DNA from: Desulfobulbus_C sp964551175 | GTDB taxonomy: Bacteria; Desulfobacterota; Desulfobulbia; Desulfobulbales; Desulfobulbaceae | Direction: 5' to 3' | DNA: 64,000 bases | Assembly: GCA_964551175.1 (NCBI GenBank) | Contig: CAZKBZ010000002.1 | Coordinates: 13,347-77,346, forward strand | Part shown: in pieces, positions 26,266 through 35,630 of the stretch | How the letters are laid out: each line of letters opens with the position of its first letter | How positions within the stretch are numbered: the first letter of the stretch is position 1 | Position numbers and translations under genes: made by a program | The notes under the pieces: model-generated | Told to the model about the DNA's origin: nothing | Seen by the model: the letters and a program-made list of their open reading frames with translations, nothing else | The model's database searches: none

Positions 26266-27725
26266 AATCTGAAATAAAGAAAAGGATTATAGGAACCTCC
26301 CATGACACTGGCTACAGAATATGACAGTATGAAACCAAGCCCGACTACCTGCAGTGTTGCAGCTACAGGTCCTCCAATAAAAACTGAATCCTGCACATCA
26401 TCAGGTGGACCAATTTCATCAACGATCTTCCCTGTCAGTATCCTGAACAGTGGCATCGCACCAATCAGTCCTGCGATCAGAGTGAAGGTAAATTCATTGT
26501 TTATATGAAGAAAAATCTGCGAATTATAAATCGGTGCTGTTCCGGGTGTAAACATTGCCCGCAGAAAAGCCAGAGCAAAAGAAAAACTGTCCGACCTGAA
26601 AACCACCCAGCCGCAAAGAACCACAAACATGGCGTAGAGGTGGCGAACAGGCGTGGGTAGGATCTGTAAGACTTTAGTCCCTAGACCGGTTCGCTCCAGT
26701 ATAAGAAAAAAACCGTGATACAGGCCCCAAACAATAAAAGTCCAGCTGGCACCATGCCACAGACCACAGAGAAAAAATACGGTAATCAGATTGAAATATG
26801 TTCTTAGCACGCTACCCCTGCTACCGCCCAGCGGTATATAGAGATAATCCCGAAACCAGGTTGACAGAGAAATATGCCAGCGACGCCAGAACTCCCTGAT
26901 TGATCTGGAGATATAAGGATAATTGAAGTTTTCCAGAAAATGAAACCCGAACATACGGCCAAGGCCAATAGCCATATCGGAATAGCCGGAAAAATCATAA
27001 TATATCTGCAGTGAATAGGATACCGCACCAAGCCAGGCCAAGGTTGCCGGAAGCCTGTCCGGAGGCAGGGAAAAAATGTAGTCAGCAGTTTGACCAAGAA
27101 CATTGGCAATCAATACTTTCTTGCCAAGACCGATAATGAAACGACGGATACCGCTGGCCATGTCGGCAGTCGTAGTTATCCTGTTGCTGATCTGCTTGGC
27201 GATATCATGATACCGGACAATAGGACCGGCAATGAGCTGAGGAAACAAGGAAATGTAAAGTGCTATATTAATTGGATTTTTCTGGACTTTGGACTGTCTG
27301 CGGTACAGATCGATCACATAGGACATAGCCTGAAAGGTAAAAAATGAAATACCAATGGGCAGGTGAATATGCGGGAAACTGACAGGGTCAAGATCCAGGC
27401 GCTGAAGCAGGCCGTTCAGATTGGCAACTAGGAAATTAGCATATTTAAAAAAAATCAACAGCAGCAGATTGATCGCAACTGCGCCTACAAGGGCGGGCTT
27501 TCCGGTTTTCCCTTGCTGCTGGGCAAGGTCAATGAACAGGCCGAAGCAGTAGTTGACCAGAATTGAAACCAGCATCAGCAAGACATAAATGGTTTCCCCC
27601 CAGGCGTAAAAAACCAGGCTTGAAGTCAGCAGGATAACATTACGCATCTTCCTGCCGGCAAGAAAATAAACAAGCAGGACAATGGGCAAAAAGAAAAAAA
27701 GAAAAAAGGTGGAGCTGAAAACCAT
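26262..27725 (-). CDS. MBOAT-family O-acyltransferase (AlgI-like)
   Basis: A 487-residue polytopic protein of full length for AlgI/DltB-type MBOAT proteins. FPQLIAGPIVRY, YYDFSGYSDMAIGLGRMFG, NFNYPY, SIREFWRRWHISLSTWFRDYLYIPLGG and the catalytic-histidine segment CGLWHGASWTF (His324) are all present. These proteins take an acyl group from a cytoplasmic donor to the periplasmic side. The stop overlaps the start of the AlgJ-like gene (ATGA). It begins 64 bases after the upstream asparagine synthetase homologue, so the three may be co-transcribed. Confidence 0.93.
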   Translation of the reverse strand: MVFSSTFFLFFFLPIVLLVYFLAGRKMRNVILLTSSLVFYAWGETIYVLLMLVSILVNYCFGLFIDLAQQQGKTGKPALVGAVAINLLLLIFFKYANFLVANLNGLLQRLDLDPVSFPHIHLPIGISFFTFQAMSYVIDLYRRQSKVQKNPINIALYISLFPQLIAGPIVRYHDIAKQISNRITTTADMASGIRRFIIGLGKKVLIANVLGQTADYIFSLPPDRLPATLAWLGAVSYSLQIYYDFSGYSDMAIGLGRMFGFHFLENFNYPYISRSIREFWRRWHISLSTWFRDYLYIPLGGSRGSVLRTYFNLITVFFLCGLWHGASWTFIVWGLYHGFFLILERTGLGTKVLQILPTPVRHLYAMFVVLCGWVVFRSDSFSFALAFLRAMFTPGTAPIYNSQIFLHINNEFTFTLIAGLIGAMPLFRILTGKIVDEIGPPDDVQDSVFIGGPVAATLQVVGLGFILSYSVASVMGGSYNPFLYFRF

Positions 27726-27789
27726 TGAAATCAGTTCAGATCAAAACTTCAGGTAGCTAAAAGGATACCAACAACATAACAAAACAACG

Positions 27790-29724
27790 TCAACTGTAGC
27801 GGCCACATGCCTGACGCAACCTTTCCGTTACCGTTTCAATATCGAGCTGTTCAATATATAGCTGATGCCAGACTTCCATATTGAGCAGCATCCAGAGACG
27901 GACATGATGGTCATCCCGATTATTGCGGTGATCTTCAACCAGCTGGATCACATAGTTCCGGTCGAACAGGCCTTCGCGGACAAAAAAAGAGTCTTCCAAG
28001 CTTGTACGGACAAACTCGTATAACTCATTTCTAAACCAGTAGGCCACAGGGAACATAAAACCCTGCTTCCTTCTGCTGGTTATTTCCTCCGGTAGAAGTT
28101 TTTCGGCAAACTTACGCAGGATATACTTTAACTGACGTCCTTTGATTTTCAGGCTGCTTGGGAACCTGGCAAGGTATTCAACAAGTTCATGATCAAGGAA
28201 CGGCGACCGGGCCTCAAGGCTGAAGGCCATGTTCATTCGGTCGGTGAGCATGAGCGTATGCTCGGACAATCTGGTCATAAAGTCTGCATAAAGCATACGA
28301 TCAATGGGGTCCTCGGCATTAGGCTTGTTGTACTGTTCAACAATAATCCGGTTAGAATCGATTGCCTGCAAATGCTGCCAGAGATCCGCTGAAAACAACT
28401 CCTGTTTCTGGGCATGGCTGAATCTGAAAAAAGCCGTGGCCTCTGCATAACGCTCTCCTTCAGTGAAATCCGACAGCTGATCCATCCAACGTAATTTCTG
28501 TACAAAACTCTTATAGGTAAAACTGTCCGGTAATGCTTTGAACAGAGGCCTCAACAGACCATGCCGCATAAATTGCGGCAGCATGGCGTACAGGCTGATA
28601 TAGCCAACACCCATGTAACGATCAAATCCAGCAAAAAGTTCATCGCCCCCGTCCCCGCCCATGACCACCTTGACATGTTCTCCTGCCAGACGAGCCGACT
28701 GGAACATGCAGGCTGCAATAGAGTCAGAGGGTTCATCAAGATGCCAGACGATTTTCGGCATCAGATCAATGAGACTTGCCGAAACTACTTTTTCCGTATG
28801 GACGGTATTAAATTGATCTGCAACGATACGGGCAAAGGGCAGTTCATTGAAATCCTGCTCTTTCACACCAATGGCAAAAGTTTCAAAGGGTTCATTCTTA
28901 ATCTTTGCCATTAAGGCGACAACAGTACTGGTATCCATTCCACCACTCAAAAAAGCACCCACCGGTACGTCACTGATCAGATGGGATTCAACAGCCCTGT
29001 ACAATTCCTGTTCCAGCCCTTCAAGAAACTCTTCCTCCGTATGATTCAGCTTGTCTGTAAAATTCAGATCCCAATACCTGTTAACATGACATGAGCCATC
29101 ACGATAGATCAGAGTGTGGCCGGGAGAGAGCTTGCTGATTCCCTTAAACATGGTATGGGGCGGCGGAATAAATCTCAGGGAGAGATAATGATGAACAGCT
29201 ACATAATCAACCTCTCTCATGATATTGTCTGCCGCAAGAATGCTTTTTACCTCTGAGGCAAAGAGAAACTCATTGTTTTGCTCCGAAAAAAACAACGGTT
29301 TCTGGCCGATACGATCCCGGGCAAGCATGAGCTGCTGCTTCAGTTCGTCCCAGATGGCAAAGGCAAACATGCCGTTGAGCCGTTCCACACACCGCTCCCC
29401 CATTTCCTCATAAAGATGTACAATAACTTCCGTATCAGTATGGGTCCTGAAACAGTGACCTTTGGCTTCCAGTTCTTTTTTCAACTGCGGGAAATTATAA
29501 ATCTCACCGTTGAATACTATCCATATGCTATCATCTTCATTGGCAATTGGCTGCCTTCCTGTGGAAAGATCAATTATACTGAGGCGCCGATGGCCGAGGC
29601 CCACCCTGCCTTTGACGTAAAATCCCTCATCATCGGGACCACGGTGTGCAATTTCTCTTGCCATCCTCTGCAGCTCATTCTGATCAACATTTTTTCTTCC
29701 GAGTTTACCGCAAATTCCGCACAT
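27790..29724 (-). CDS. asnB: Asparagine synthetase (glutamine-hydrolysing) homologue, copy 1
   Basis: A 644-residue class II glutamine amidotransferase. Cys2 (MCGICG) is the nucleophile, RGPDDEG and FNGEIYNF mark the glutaminase domain, and LSGGMDTS is the ATP pyrophosphatase loop of the synthetase domain; VMGGDGGDELFAG and RKQGFMFPV are also typical. Length is normal for AsnB. In surface-glycan loci such enzymes often amidate uronic acids or other sugar acids rather than aspartate (as proposed for WbpS). A second, different copy lies 2.3 kb away on the other strand. The true acceptor cannot be told from sequence. Confidence 0.92.
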   Translation of the reverse strand: MCGICGKLGRKNVDQNELQRMAREIAHRGPDDEGFYVKGRVGLGHRRLSIIDLSTGRQPIANEDDSIWIVFNGEIYNFPQLKKELEAKGHCFRTHTDTEVIVHLYEEMGERCVERLNGMFAFAIWDELKQQLMLARDRIGQKPLFFSEQNNEFLFASEVKSILAADNIMREVDYVAVHHYLSLRFIPPPHTMFKGISKLSPGHTLIYRDGSCHVNRYWDLNFTDKLNHTEEEFLEGLEQELYRAVESHLISDVPVGAFLSGGMDTSTVVALMAKIKNEPFETFAIGVKEQDFNELPFARIVADQFNTVHTEKVVSASLIDLMPKIVWHLDEPSDSIAACMFQSARLAGEHVKVVMGGDGGDELFAGFDRYMGVGYISLYAMLPQFMRHGLLRPLFKALPDSFTYKSFVQKLRWMDQLSDFTEGERYAEATAFFRFSHAQKQELFSADLWQHLQAIDSNRIIVEQYNKPNAEDPIDRMLYADFMTRLSEHTLMLTDRMNMAFSLEARSPFLDHELVEYLARFPSSLKIKGRQLKYILRKFAEKLLPEEITSRRKQGFMFPVAYWFRNELYEFVRTSLEDSFFVREGLFDRNYVIQLVEDHRNNRDDHHVRLWMLLNMEVWHQLYIEQLDIETVTERLRQACGRYS

Positions 29725-29927
29725 CTTTTCTCTCTATAGTAACCCGTATCAATCTTGGAACGATGTACCATCATCGGACAGATTGTGCAGGTGTATTGCT
29801 TGCAAAATTACCAAGTTGCTGCAGGCTAGGACTATGCACCATGCACAGAACCCTGTCAAGAGACAACTTATGTGCCTGACACAGAAAAAAAGCTCTCGAG
29901 GATTTTAAACCTAAATAAGTGAATAGC

Positions 29928-29956
29928 TTGACATGGTACGCTTAATTGTTCATATT
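29928..29956 (+). promoter_or_regulatory. Sigma70-type promoter for the plus-strand cassette
   Basis: TTGACA (29928-29933, a perfect -35) is separated by 17 bases from CATATT (29951-29956, four of six). Transcription would start near 29963, about 23 bases before the ATG at 29986. It lies in the 261-base divergent gap between the minus-strand asnB homologue and the plus-strand block; nothing else was seen in that gap. Confidence 0.65.
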
Positions 29957-29985
29957 CTGCGAGCAACTTAACAACGGAATTTATA

Positions 29986-30822
29986 ATGCAGGCGAAAACA
30001 GACCATAACTCCTGGATCATGGGAGATGGCCATGTTCACATTCACGATTCATTTGCTCTTGACAAGCTGTTCAAGGCTGCCCTGGACAATTTTAACCACT
30101 ATACTCATTGTCTGAGCCTTAAAGGAACTCTTAACTATTTTCTCCTGCTTACTGAATCCGCCGGTACAGAGGCGTTTACCCGGTTGCGTAATTCACCAGG
30201 GCAGGTCGATGGGTTTACACTGCGGACTACTGATGAAGCAAACTGTCTGCAAATGGATCTTCACCAGAATGCATCTCTGTATGTTGTCGCCGGACGACAA
30301 ATTGTCACTGCCGAATCCCTTGAGGTTCTTGCACTTGGTCTGGACACCACCTATCCGGATAACAACCCCTTGCAGGAAATCCTGCGAGACCTGGAAAACA
30401 AAAATTGCCTGATGGTGCTGCCCTGGGGGGCAGGTAAATGGCTTGGCAAACGGGGCAGAATTGTTCAGCGTACCGTTCAATCTTTTCGTAACCGCTCCTT
30501 TTTTCTTGGAGACAACGGTAATCGTCCTTTTTTCTGGCCAAAACCTGCTGTTTTTTCCCAGGCATCCAAGATGGGGACTGGCAACCTTCAGGGCAGTGAC
30601 CCGCTCCCCTTTCGCAACCAGGAGGAACGGGTTGGCAGTTTCGGTTTCTATTTTCCCGGGACAGTGAGTAGTGCTCGTCCTTTCCACTCCCTGAAGCAAC
30701 AGATTACCGCTCCGGAAAGCAGCCTGCAATCCTTTGGCAGACCTGAACGCATTCTGCCCTTTTTCTGTCTCCAGATCAGCATGCAGCTAAGCAAGCATTT
30801 AACTCACAATCCATATAGTTAA
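29986..30822 (+). CDS. PHP-like (metal-dependent) hypothetical protein
   Basis: A 278-residue soluble protein not assigned to a firm family. The N-terminal GDGHVHIHDSF resembles the HxH metal-binding start of PHP or amidohydrolase proteins, and later segments (VLPWGAGKWLGKRG, FLGDNGNRPFFW, GSDPLPFRNQEERVGSFGF) contain Asp, Asn and Arg residues suited to metal or phosphate binding. No signal peptide or membrane segment. It is the first gene of the plus-strand operon and stops four bases before a GT4 gene. A phosphatase or deacetylase step is possible but unproven. Confidence 0.6.
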   Translation: MQAKTDHNSWIMGDGHVHIHDSFALDKLFKAALDNFNHYTHCLSLKGTLNYFLLLTESAGTEAFTRLRNSPGQVDGFTLRTTDEANCLQMDLHQNASLYVVAGRQIVTAESLEVLALGLDTTYPDNNPLQEILRDLENKNCLMVLPWGAGKWLGKRGRIVQRTVQSFRNRSFFLGDNGNRPFFWPKPAVFSQASKMGTGNLQGSDPLPFRNQEERVGSFGFYFPGTVSSARPFHSLKQQITAPESSLQSFGRPERILPFFCLQISMQLSKHLTHNPYS

Positions 30823-30826
30823 CAAC

Positions 30827-32008
30827 ATGAAAACACTTGTCGTTGCGCCGCAGCCTTTTTTCTCTCCCCGGGGCACACCTTTCTCAGTATATTACAGGAC
30901 GCTGATCAGTTCCGAGCTCGGGGAAAAAATAGATTTTCTGACCTATGGTCAGGGCCAGGATGTTATCATTCCGGGTGTACGATTTTTCAGAACCCCGGCC
31001 TTTACTTTTTTGGGTACTATAAAAATCGGGCCATCAATACTCAAGCTGTTCCATGATGTTTTTATTTTTTTCCGGATGGTTGAGCTGCTACTTCGATATC
31101 GGTATGATTCTGTTCATGCCCATGAGGAGGCTGTGTTCCTGTCTATTCTCCTCAAGCCCATTTTCAGGTTCAAACTGATTTACGACATGCATTCCAGCCT
31201 GCCGCAGCAGTTATCCAACTTTAACTTTACCAGGTTAAAAATACTGATCAAAACTTTCACCTGGCTTGAAAACAAAAGCCTTGCAGCAAGTGATGCCATT
31301 ATCACCATCTGTCCGGATCTGTATAACTACGTGGAATCCGTGCTTCCCGGAAATGACAAGAATTTTCTCATCGAAAACTCTATTTTTGAGCCTGTTCGGC
31401 TGGCCAACGCTTCTGCTGCAAATTCTGCAAATGAACAGAGCCCCCCTGTGACCATTCCAGCTTCCTTTACCTGCCGGGTAGTATATGCCGGCACACTGGA
31501 AAGTTATCAGGGTATAGATATCCTCGTTCAGTCCATTCCCTACGTAATCAAACATAATAAACATATAGGATTTATCATTGTCGGAGGAACAGAAGAACAG
31601 GTTAATAAATATAAACAAATGAGTGAACACTACGGTGCAAAGCGACATGTCATCTTCACCGGACGTGTTTCACAGGCTCAGGCCAGGGCTTATACGGAAC
31701 AGGCGACTGTTCTGGTCTCTCCGAGAAGCAGCGGCACCAACACTCCTTTAAAAATTTATGAACAGCTTGCCTCTGGTACGCCACTTGTTGCTACTTCGAT
31801 TTACTCTCATACCCAGGTGTTAACTTCAGACGTAGCTTTTTTGGTGAAACCGGACCCGACGGATATGGCAAATGGCATTTTGCAGGCAATTGATCCGAGC
31901 GGTGAAAGCCAACGAAAAGCCGAGAATGCAAAAAAACTCTACAACAGCCACTACTCGAGAAAAGCGTACGTTACTAAACTACTCAACGTCTTAAACCATG
32001 TAGCCTGA
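30827..32008 (+). CDS. GT4 family glycosyltransferase
   Basis: A 393-residue GT-B enzyme. The N-terminal domain starts MKTLVVAPQPFFSPRGTPFSV, a motif of a GT4 subgroup that begins with a PRGT loop; VVYAGTLESYQGIDILVQ and IFTGRVSQAQARAY belong to the donor-binding domain, and SGTNTPLKIYEQLASGTP is the acidic nucleotide-sugar site. Its TGA overlaps the ATG of the next gene (TGATG). A sugar transfer coupled to the following asparagine synthetase homologue is suggested by this arrangement. Confidence 0.88.
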   Translation: MKTLVVAPQPFFSPRGTPFSVYYRTLISSELGEKIDFLTYGQGQDVIIPGVRFFRTPAFTFLGTIKIGPSILKLFHDVFIFFRMVELLLRYRYDSVHAHEEAVFLSILLKPIFRFKLIYDMHSSLPQQLSNFNFTRLKILIKTFTWLENKSLAASDAIITICPDLYNYVESVLPGNDKNFLIENSIFEPVRLANASAANSANEQSPPVTIPASFTCRVVYAGTLESYQGIDILVQSIPYVIKHNKHIGFIIVGGTEEQVNKYKQMSEHYGAKRHVIFTGRVSQAQARAYTEQATVLVSPRSSGTNTPLKIYEQLASGTPLVATSIYSHTQVLTSDVAFLVKPDPTDMANGILQAIDPSGESQRKAENAKKLYNSHYSRKAYVTKLLNVLNHVA

Positions 32009-33888
32009 TGTGCGGCATCTGCGGCTTTGTCCGCTTCCACGAACAAAATCATGAAGCTGACCTGCAGCGACTTGATCAGATGGTACAAACCCTGTACCAT
32101 CGAGGTCCTGATGAATCCGGCATGGCTCTCCAGAACGGGGTTGCCATGGGTATGCGCAGACTGTCAATTATCGATTTAGGCGGTGGCACACAACCGATCC
32201 ATAATGAAGATCGTACCATCTGGACGGTCTTTAACGGTGAAATCTATAACTTTTTGGAACTTAAATCCGACCTGCAGCAGCACGGCCATGTCTTTGCCAC
32301 TAACTCCGACACCGAAACCATTGTCCATGGTTATGAGCAATACGGAACAGACTTCCCTAAGCACCTTAACGGCATGTTTGCCATTGCCCTCCATGACAGA
32401 AAAAAACATCGCTTTATCCTGGCCAGGGATCATCTGGGGATAAAACCGCTTTACTATCTCTTCACTGACAAGCACCTGATCTTTGGCTCGGAAATCAAAG
32501 CCATACTGGCCAGCGGTTGGGTTGACCGTTCCCTGGACATGAACAGTCTGGCCGCATTTCTGTCATGGGAATATATCCCGGGCCGTGCCACCATGTTTAC
32601 CGGTATTCACAAACTAGAGCCTGGTGAAATGGTGACCATTGATCTCAATCGTCCTTCTTTCATCCCTCAGCACTACTGGGACATTCCTCTTCCGGATCCC
32701 GAGGTGATGCAACTCACTAGCCGAGAATGGGAAGAGCGCATAGAAGCCCAGATCTTAAAGTCCACCCGTATGCAGATGATTAGTGATGTACCCTTGGGGG
32801 CTTTTTTGTCCGGTGGTGTCGATTCCTCACTGATTGCGGCAGCTATGGGCCGAGTCCAGACTTTCAGCATCGGCTTTGATGATCCGACTTATAATGAGCT
32901 TCCCTGGGCAAGAAAAGTTGCCGGTCACCTTGGAGTCGATCATCGTGATAAGATCATACGGCCTGATGTCTACTCATTGTTTGACCAGCTGATGCATTTC
33001 ATGGAAGATCCCATCGGCGACTTTTCCATCTTCCCGACTTTCCTTGTCTCCCAGCTTGCCCGGGAGCATGTGACAGTTGTTTTGAGTGGAGATGGTGGCG
33101 ACGAGCTTTTCGGTGGTTATGAGACCTACCTTGCACAGAAGACTTGTCTCCTTTATCAACGAATCCCGAAATTTATGCGAAGCAGGGCAATAGAGCCGCT
33201 GATCAACCTTCTCCCCCCCAGTGCCAAAAAAAAAGGTTTCGTCAACAAGGCACGCCGCTTTGTGGAAGGGGCTTCCTATCCGGAAGTAATGGAACATACA
33301 CGCTGGCGCATATTTGCCAGTGACCAAATGCGCTCCCGGCTTTTCAGCACCTCGGCTGAAAAAGAAATAACCCTGCCTGCAGCTGATCATATCAGCCGAC
33401 TTTTTTCCCGGGCCGGTAAGCGGGGCAATCTTCAGCGAGACCTTTATGTTGATGTCAAGAGCTACCTGTGTGATAATATTCTGACCAAAGTAGACAGGAT
33501 GTCAATGGCGGTTTCCCTTGAAGCACGGGTACCCTACCTGGATCCGGATCTGGTTGAGCTTGCCTTCCAGATACCGGAGAAATACAAGCTTGAAGGCAGC
33601 GAAACCAAAGCAATCTTAAAACGGGTGGCAGCGCGTCATATCCCTGAAGACTGTGTGTACCGACCAAAGGAAGGATTCAGTATTCCCATTAAACACTGGC
33701 TCAATAATGAGTTCCGCCCCCTTCTTGAAGAACACCTCAATGAGTCCTCCGTCAAGAGCAATGACCTGTTCCAGTGGAAGACAATAAAAAGGTTAAAGGA
33801 TGAGCATTTGACCGGTCGGGAAAATCACAGCCATCTCCTCTGGGCTATGATTGTTTTCCATGACTGGCAAAAACGCTGGCTTGGCTGA
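32008..33888 (+). CDS. asnB: Asparagine synthetase (glutamine-hydrolysing) homologue, copy 2
   Basis: A 626-residue AsnB-type protein: Cys2 (MCGICG), RGPDESG, FNGEIYNFLEL, SGGVDSS pyrophosphatase loop, LSGDGGDELFGG and RPKEGFSIPIKHW. All main catalytic motifs are intact. It differs from the copy at 27.8-29.7 kb in sequence and belongs to the plus-strand operon after a GT4 gene with a one-base overlap. Sugar-acid amidation is a plausible role; ordinary asparagine synthesis is the alternative. Confidence 0.92.
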   Translation: MCGICGFVRFHEQNHEADLQRLDQMVQTLYHRGPDESGMALQNGVAMGMRRLSIIDLGGGTQPIHNEDRTIWTVFNGEIYNFLELKSDLQQHGHVFATNSDTETIVHGYEQYGTDFPKHLNGMFAIALHDRKKHRFILARDHLGIKPLYYLFTDKHLIFGSEIKAILASGWVDRSLDMNSLAAFLSWEYIPGRATMFTGIHKLEPGEMVTIDLNRPSFIPQHYWDIPLPDPEVMQLTSREWEERIEAQILKSTRMQMISDVPLGAFLSGGVDSSLIAAAMGRVQTFSIGFDDPTYNELPWARKVAGHLGVDHRDKIIRPDVYSLFDQLMHFMEDPIGDFSIFPTFLVSQLAREHVTVVLSGDGGDELFGGYETYLAQKTCLLYQRIPKFMRSRAIEPLINLLPPSAKKKGFVNKARRFVEGASYPEVMEHTRWRIFASDQMRSRLFSTSAEKEITLPAADHISRLFSRAGKRGNLQRDLYVDVKSYLCDNILTKVDRMSMAVSLEARVPYLDPDLVELAFQIPEKYKLEGSETKAILKRVAARHIPEDCVYRPKEGFSIPIKHWLNNEFRPLLEEHLNESSVKSNDLFQWKTIKRLKDEHLTGRENHSHLLWAMIVFHDWQKRWLG

Positions 33889-33972
33889 TAAAACTGATTT
33901 CGTGCACCGTGCATTCATGTGACGTTTTTCCTCTTCAATTAACAGCAAGACAACCGGGATGCAATCAAGAAA

Positions 33973-35505
33973 ATGTCAATGAAACGTAGCCATGCACAAT
34001 TGGCAGAGAAAACATATGATCTCATCATAATCGGCGGTGGAGTGTACGGCATTGCACTCTCCCTTGTTGCCTCCCAGTTGGGTCTACGCAACCTGTTGAT
34101 AGAAAAAAATGATTTCGGATGGGCCACTACCTATAACTCCCTGCGAACCATTCATGGCGGTCTGCGTTACCTCCAGAAAATGGATCTGTCCCGTTTTTTT
34201 GAATCCGTTGCTGAACGCCACTGGTTTATGCAGGAATTCCCTGGTCTGGTTACTCCTCTTCCCTGCCTTATGCCTCTGTACGGTAACGGCCCTTACCGGC
34301 CGTCTGTCTTTCGGGTAGCCTTGGGAATCAATGACTTTCTCTCCAGAAAACGGAACCGGTGCGTTCACCCGGAACAGGAACTGAAAAACGGACATGTCAT
34401 CGGCCCGGAAGAGGTAATCCAACTTTTTCCACTAGTCGATACACAGGATTTAAAAGGTGGCGCAGTATGGTATGACGGCGGTATGCCCTCGTCCCAGTTG
34501 GTTGTTATGGAAATGTTGAAAAGAGCCTGTAGCGGACCAACCACGGCCCTGAACTATATGGAAGCAGATAAACTGCTGCTGGATAATAATAAAGTACAGG
34601 GAGTACACTGCATTGACAGGGAAACCTCTACAGGCTGCACATTCCGGTCAGCCAAAATCATTAATGCTGCCGGCCCATGGTGTCGTTCTCTGGCTGCTAA
34701 ATTTGATTGTGATGATCCTAATCTTTTCAAGTATTCCATTGCCTGGAACCTACTCATCAACAAAAAAGCTCTGTCCAGTCACTCAGTTGCAGTAAAGCCG
34801 AAAATACCGGGAGCAAGGATGTACTTCATTCATGCCTGGCATGGAATAATCATGGGCGGTACCGTTCACTCCCCTTGGAACGGAGTTACCGACCTTCCCA
34901 TGCCGACCCGGGCGGAGCTCAAGACATACCTTAAACATCTCAACCATGCTGTACCTGGCCTTAACGTACAACAAAAAGATATTGTGCAGATTTACAGCGG
35001 CCTGCTGCCGGTGAAGGAGCAGGGTGGAGATACCCTTGCAGACAGGGAGATTATCAAGGACCATAAGGTTACAGGAGGCCCACGGGGACTGTATACCATA
35101 TCCGGTGTCAAATTTACCACAGCCAGAAAAGTTGCTGAAAAAACTATAAAAATTCTCTTTCCTGAAAAAACTCCACTGGCAGCTAACAGTATCCGCCTTC
35201 GTTTTGCATCCAAAGCAGACCATCTTGACGGCAACTTCGCCTATGACTGGCAGCCGAAGGAATCCGATTCACACTGGAAGGAAAGACTATCCGCCATCAT
35301 CGATGAGCAGGCGGTGCTGCATCTTGACGACCTTATTGTCCGTAGAACAACAATCGGTGATAATCCGGCTCGGGCCCTGAAAATTGCACCTGTTATCAGC
35401 AGGCTTTTCCCGTGGGATAAGGACAAACGTGCCCAGGAGCTGGGCCGACTGCAGACGTTCTTTACTTCCAGGTCTCCCGATGGACAAGAAATATTGTCAC
35501 GCTGA
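33973..35505 (+). CDS. GlpD-like FAD-dependent oxidoreductase
   Basis: A 510-residue flavoprotein. The dinucleotide-binding motif IIGGGVYG is at 19-26, with the downstream acidic residue in LLIEKNDFGWATT and the GlpD-like signature RTIHGGLRYLQ. KIINAAGPWC and IYSGLLPVKEQGG are typical of glycerol-3-phosphate dehydrogenases, and the C-terminal helical region (VRRTTIGDNP) matches DAO_C. In a glycan locus it may oxidise a glycerol-phosphate or related polyol intermediate instead of serving glycerol catabolism. Lies 84 bases after asnB copy 2; a second ATG six bases downstream of the start is possible. Confidence 0.85.
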   Translation: MSMKRSHAQLAEKTYDLIIIGGGVYGIALSLVASQLGLRNLLIEKNDFGWATTYNSLRTIHGGLRYLQKMDLSRFFESVAERHWFMQEFPGLVTPLPCLMPLYGNGPYRPSVFRVALGINDFLSRKRNRCVHPEQELKNGHVIGPEEVIQLFPLVDTQDLKGGAVWYDGGMPSSQLVVMEMLKRACSGPTTALNYMEADKLLLDNNKVQGVHCIDRETSTGCTFRSAKIINAAGPWCRSLAAKFDCDDPNLFKYSIAWNLLINKKALSSHSVAVKPKIPGARMYFIHAWHGIIMGGTVHSPWNGVTDLPMPTRAELKTYLKHLNHAVPGLNVQQKDIVQIYSGLLPVKEQGGDTLADREIIKDHKVTGGPRGLYTISGVKFTTARKVAEKTIKILFPEKTPLAANSIRLRFASKADHLDGNFAYDWQPKESDSHWKERLSAIIDEQAVLHLDDLIVRRTTIGDNPARALKIAPVISRLFPWDKDKRAQELGRLQTFFTSRSPDGQEILSR

Positions 35506-35548
35506 GGCTGCATGTTCCTTCCCTAACAGAAACTCCGGCAGCATACAA

Positions 35549-35577
35549 TTGACGCTGTTGGCCGAAGACTGTATCAT
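35549..35577 (+). promoter_or_regulatory. Sigma70-type promoter before the methyltransferase-epimerase pair
   Basis: TTGACG (35549-35554, five of six) and TATCAT (35572-35577, five of six) are spaced by 17 bases. A start near 35584 would leave a leader of about 47 bases before the ATG at 35631. It lies in the 125-base gap after the GlpD-like gene and may give the last two plus-strand genes their own transcription. Confidence 0.6.
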
Positions 35578-35630
35578 GGTCACTGTTTTCTTCTCGACAC
35601 ATTAAAATACGTCAAACAATACCTGAACAT

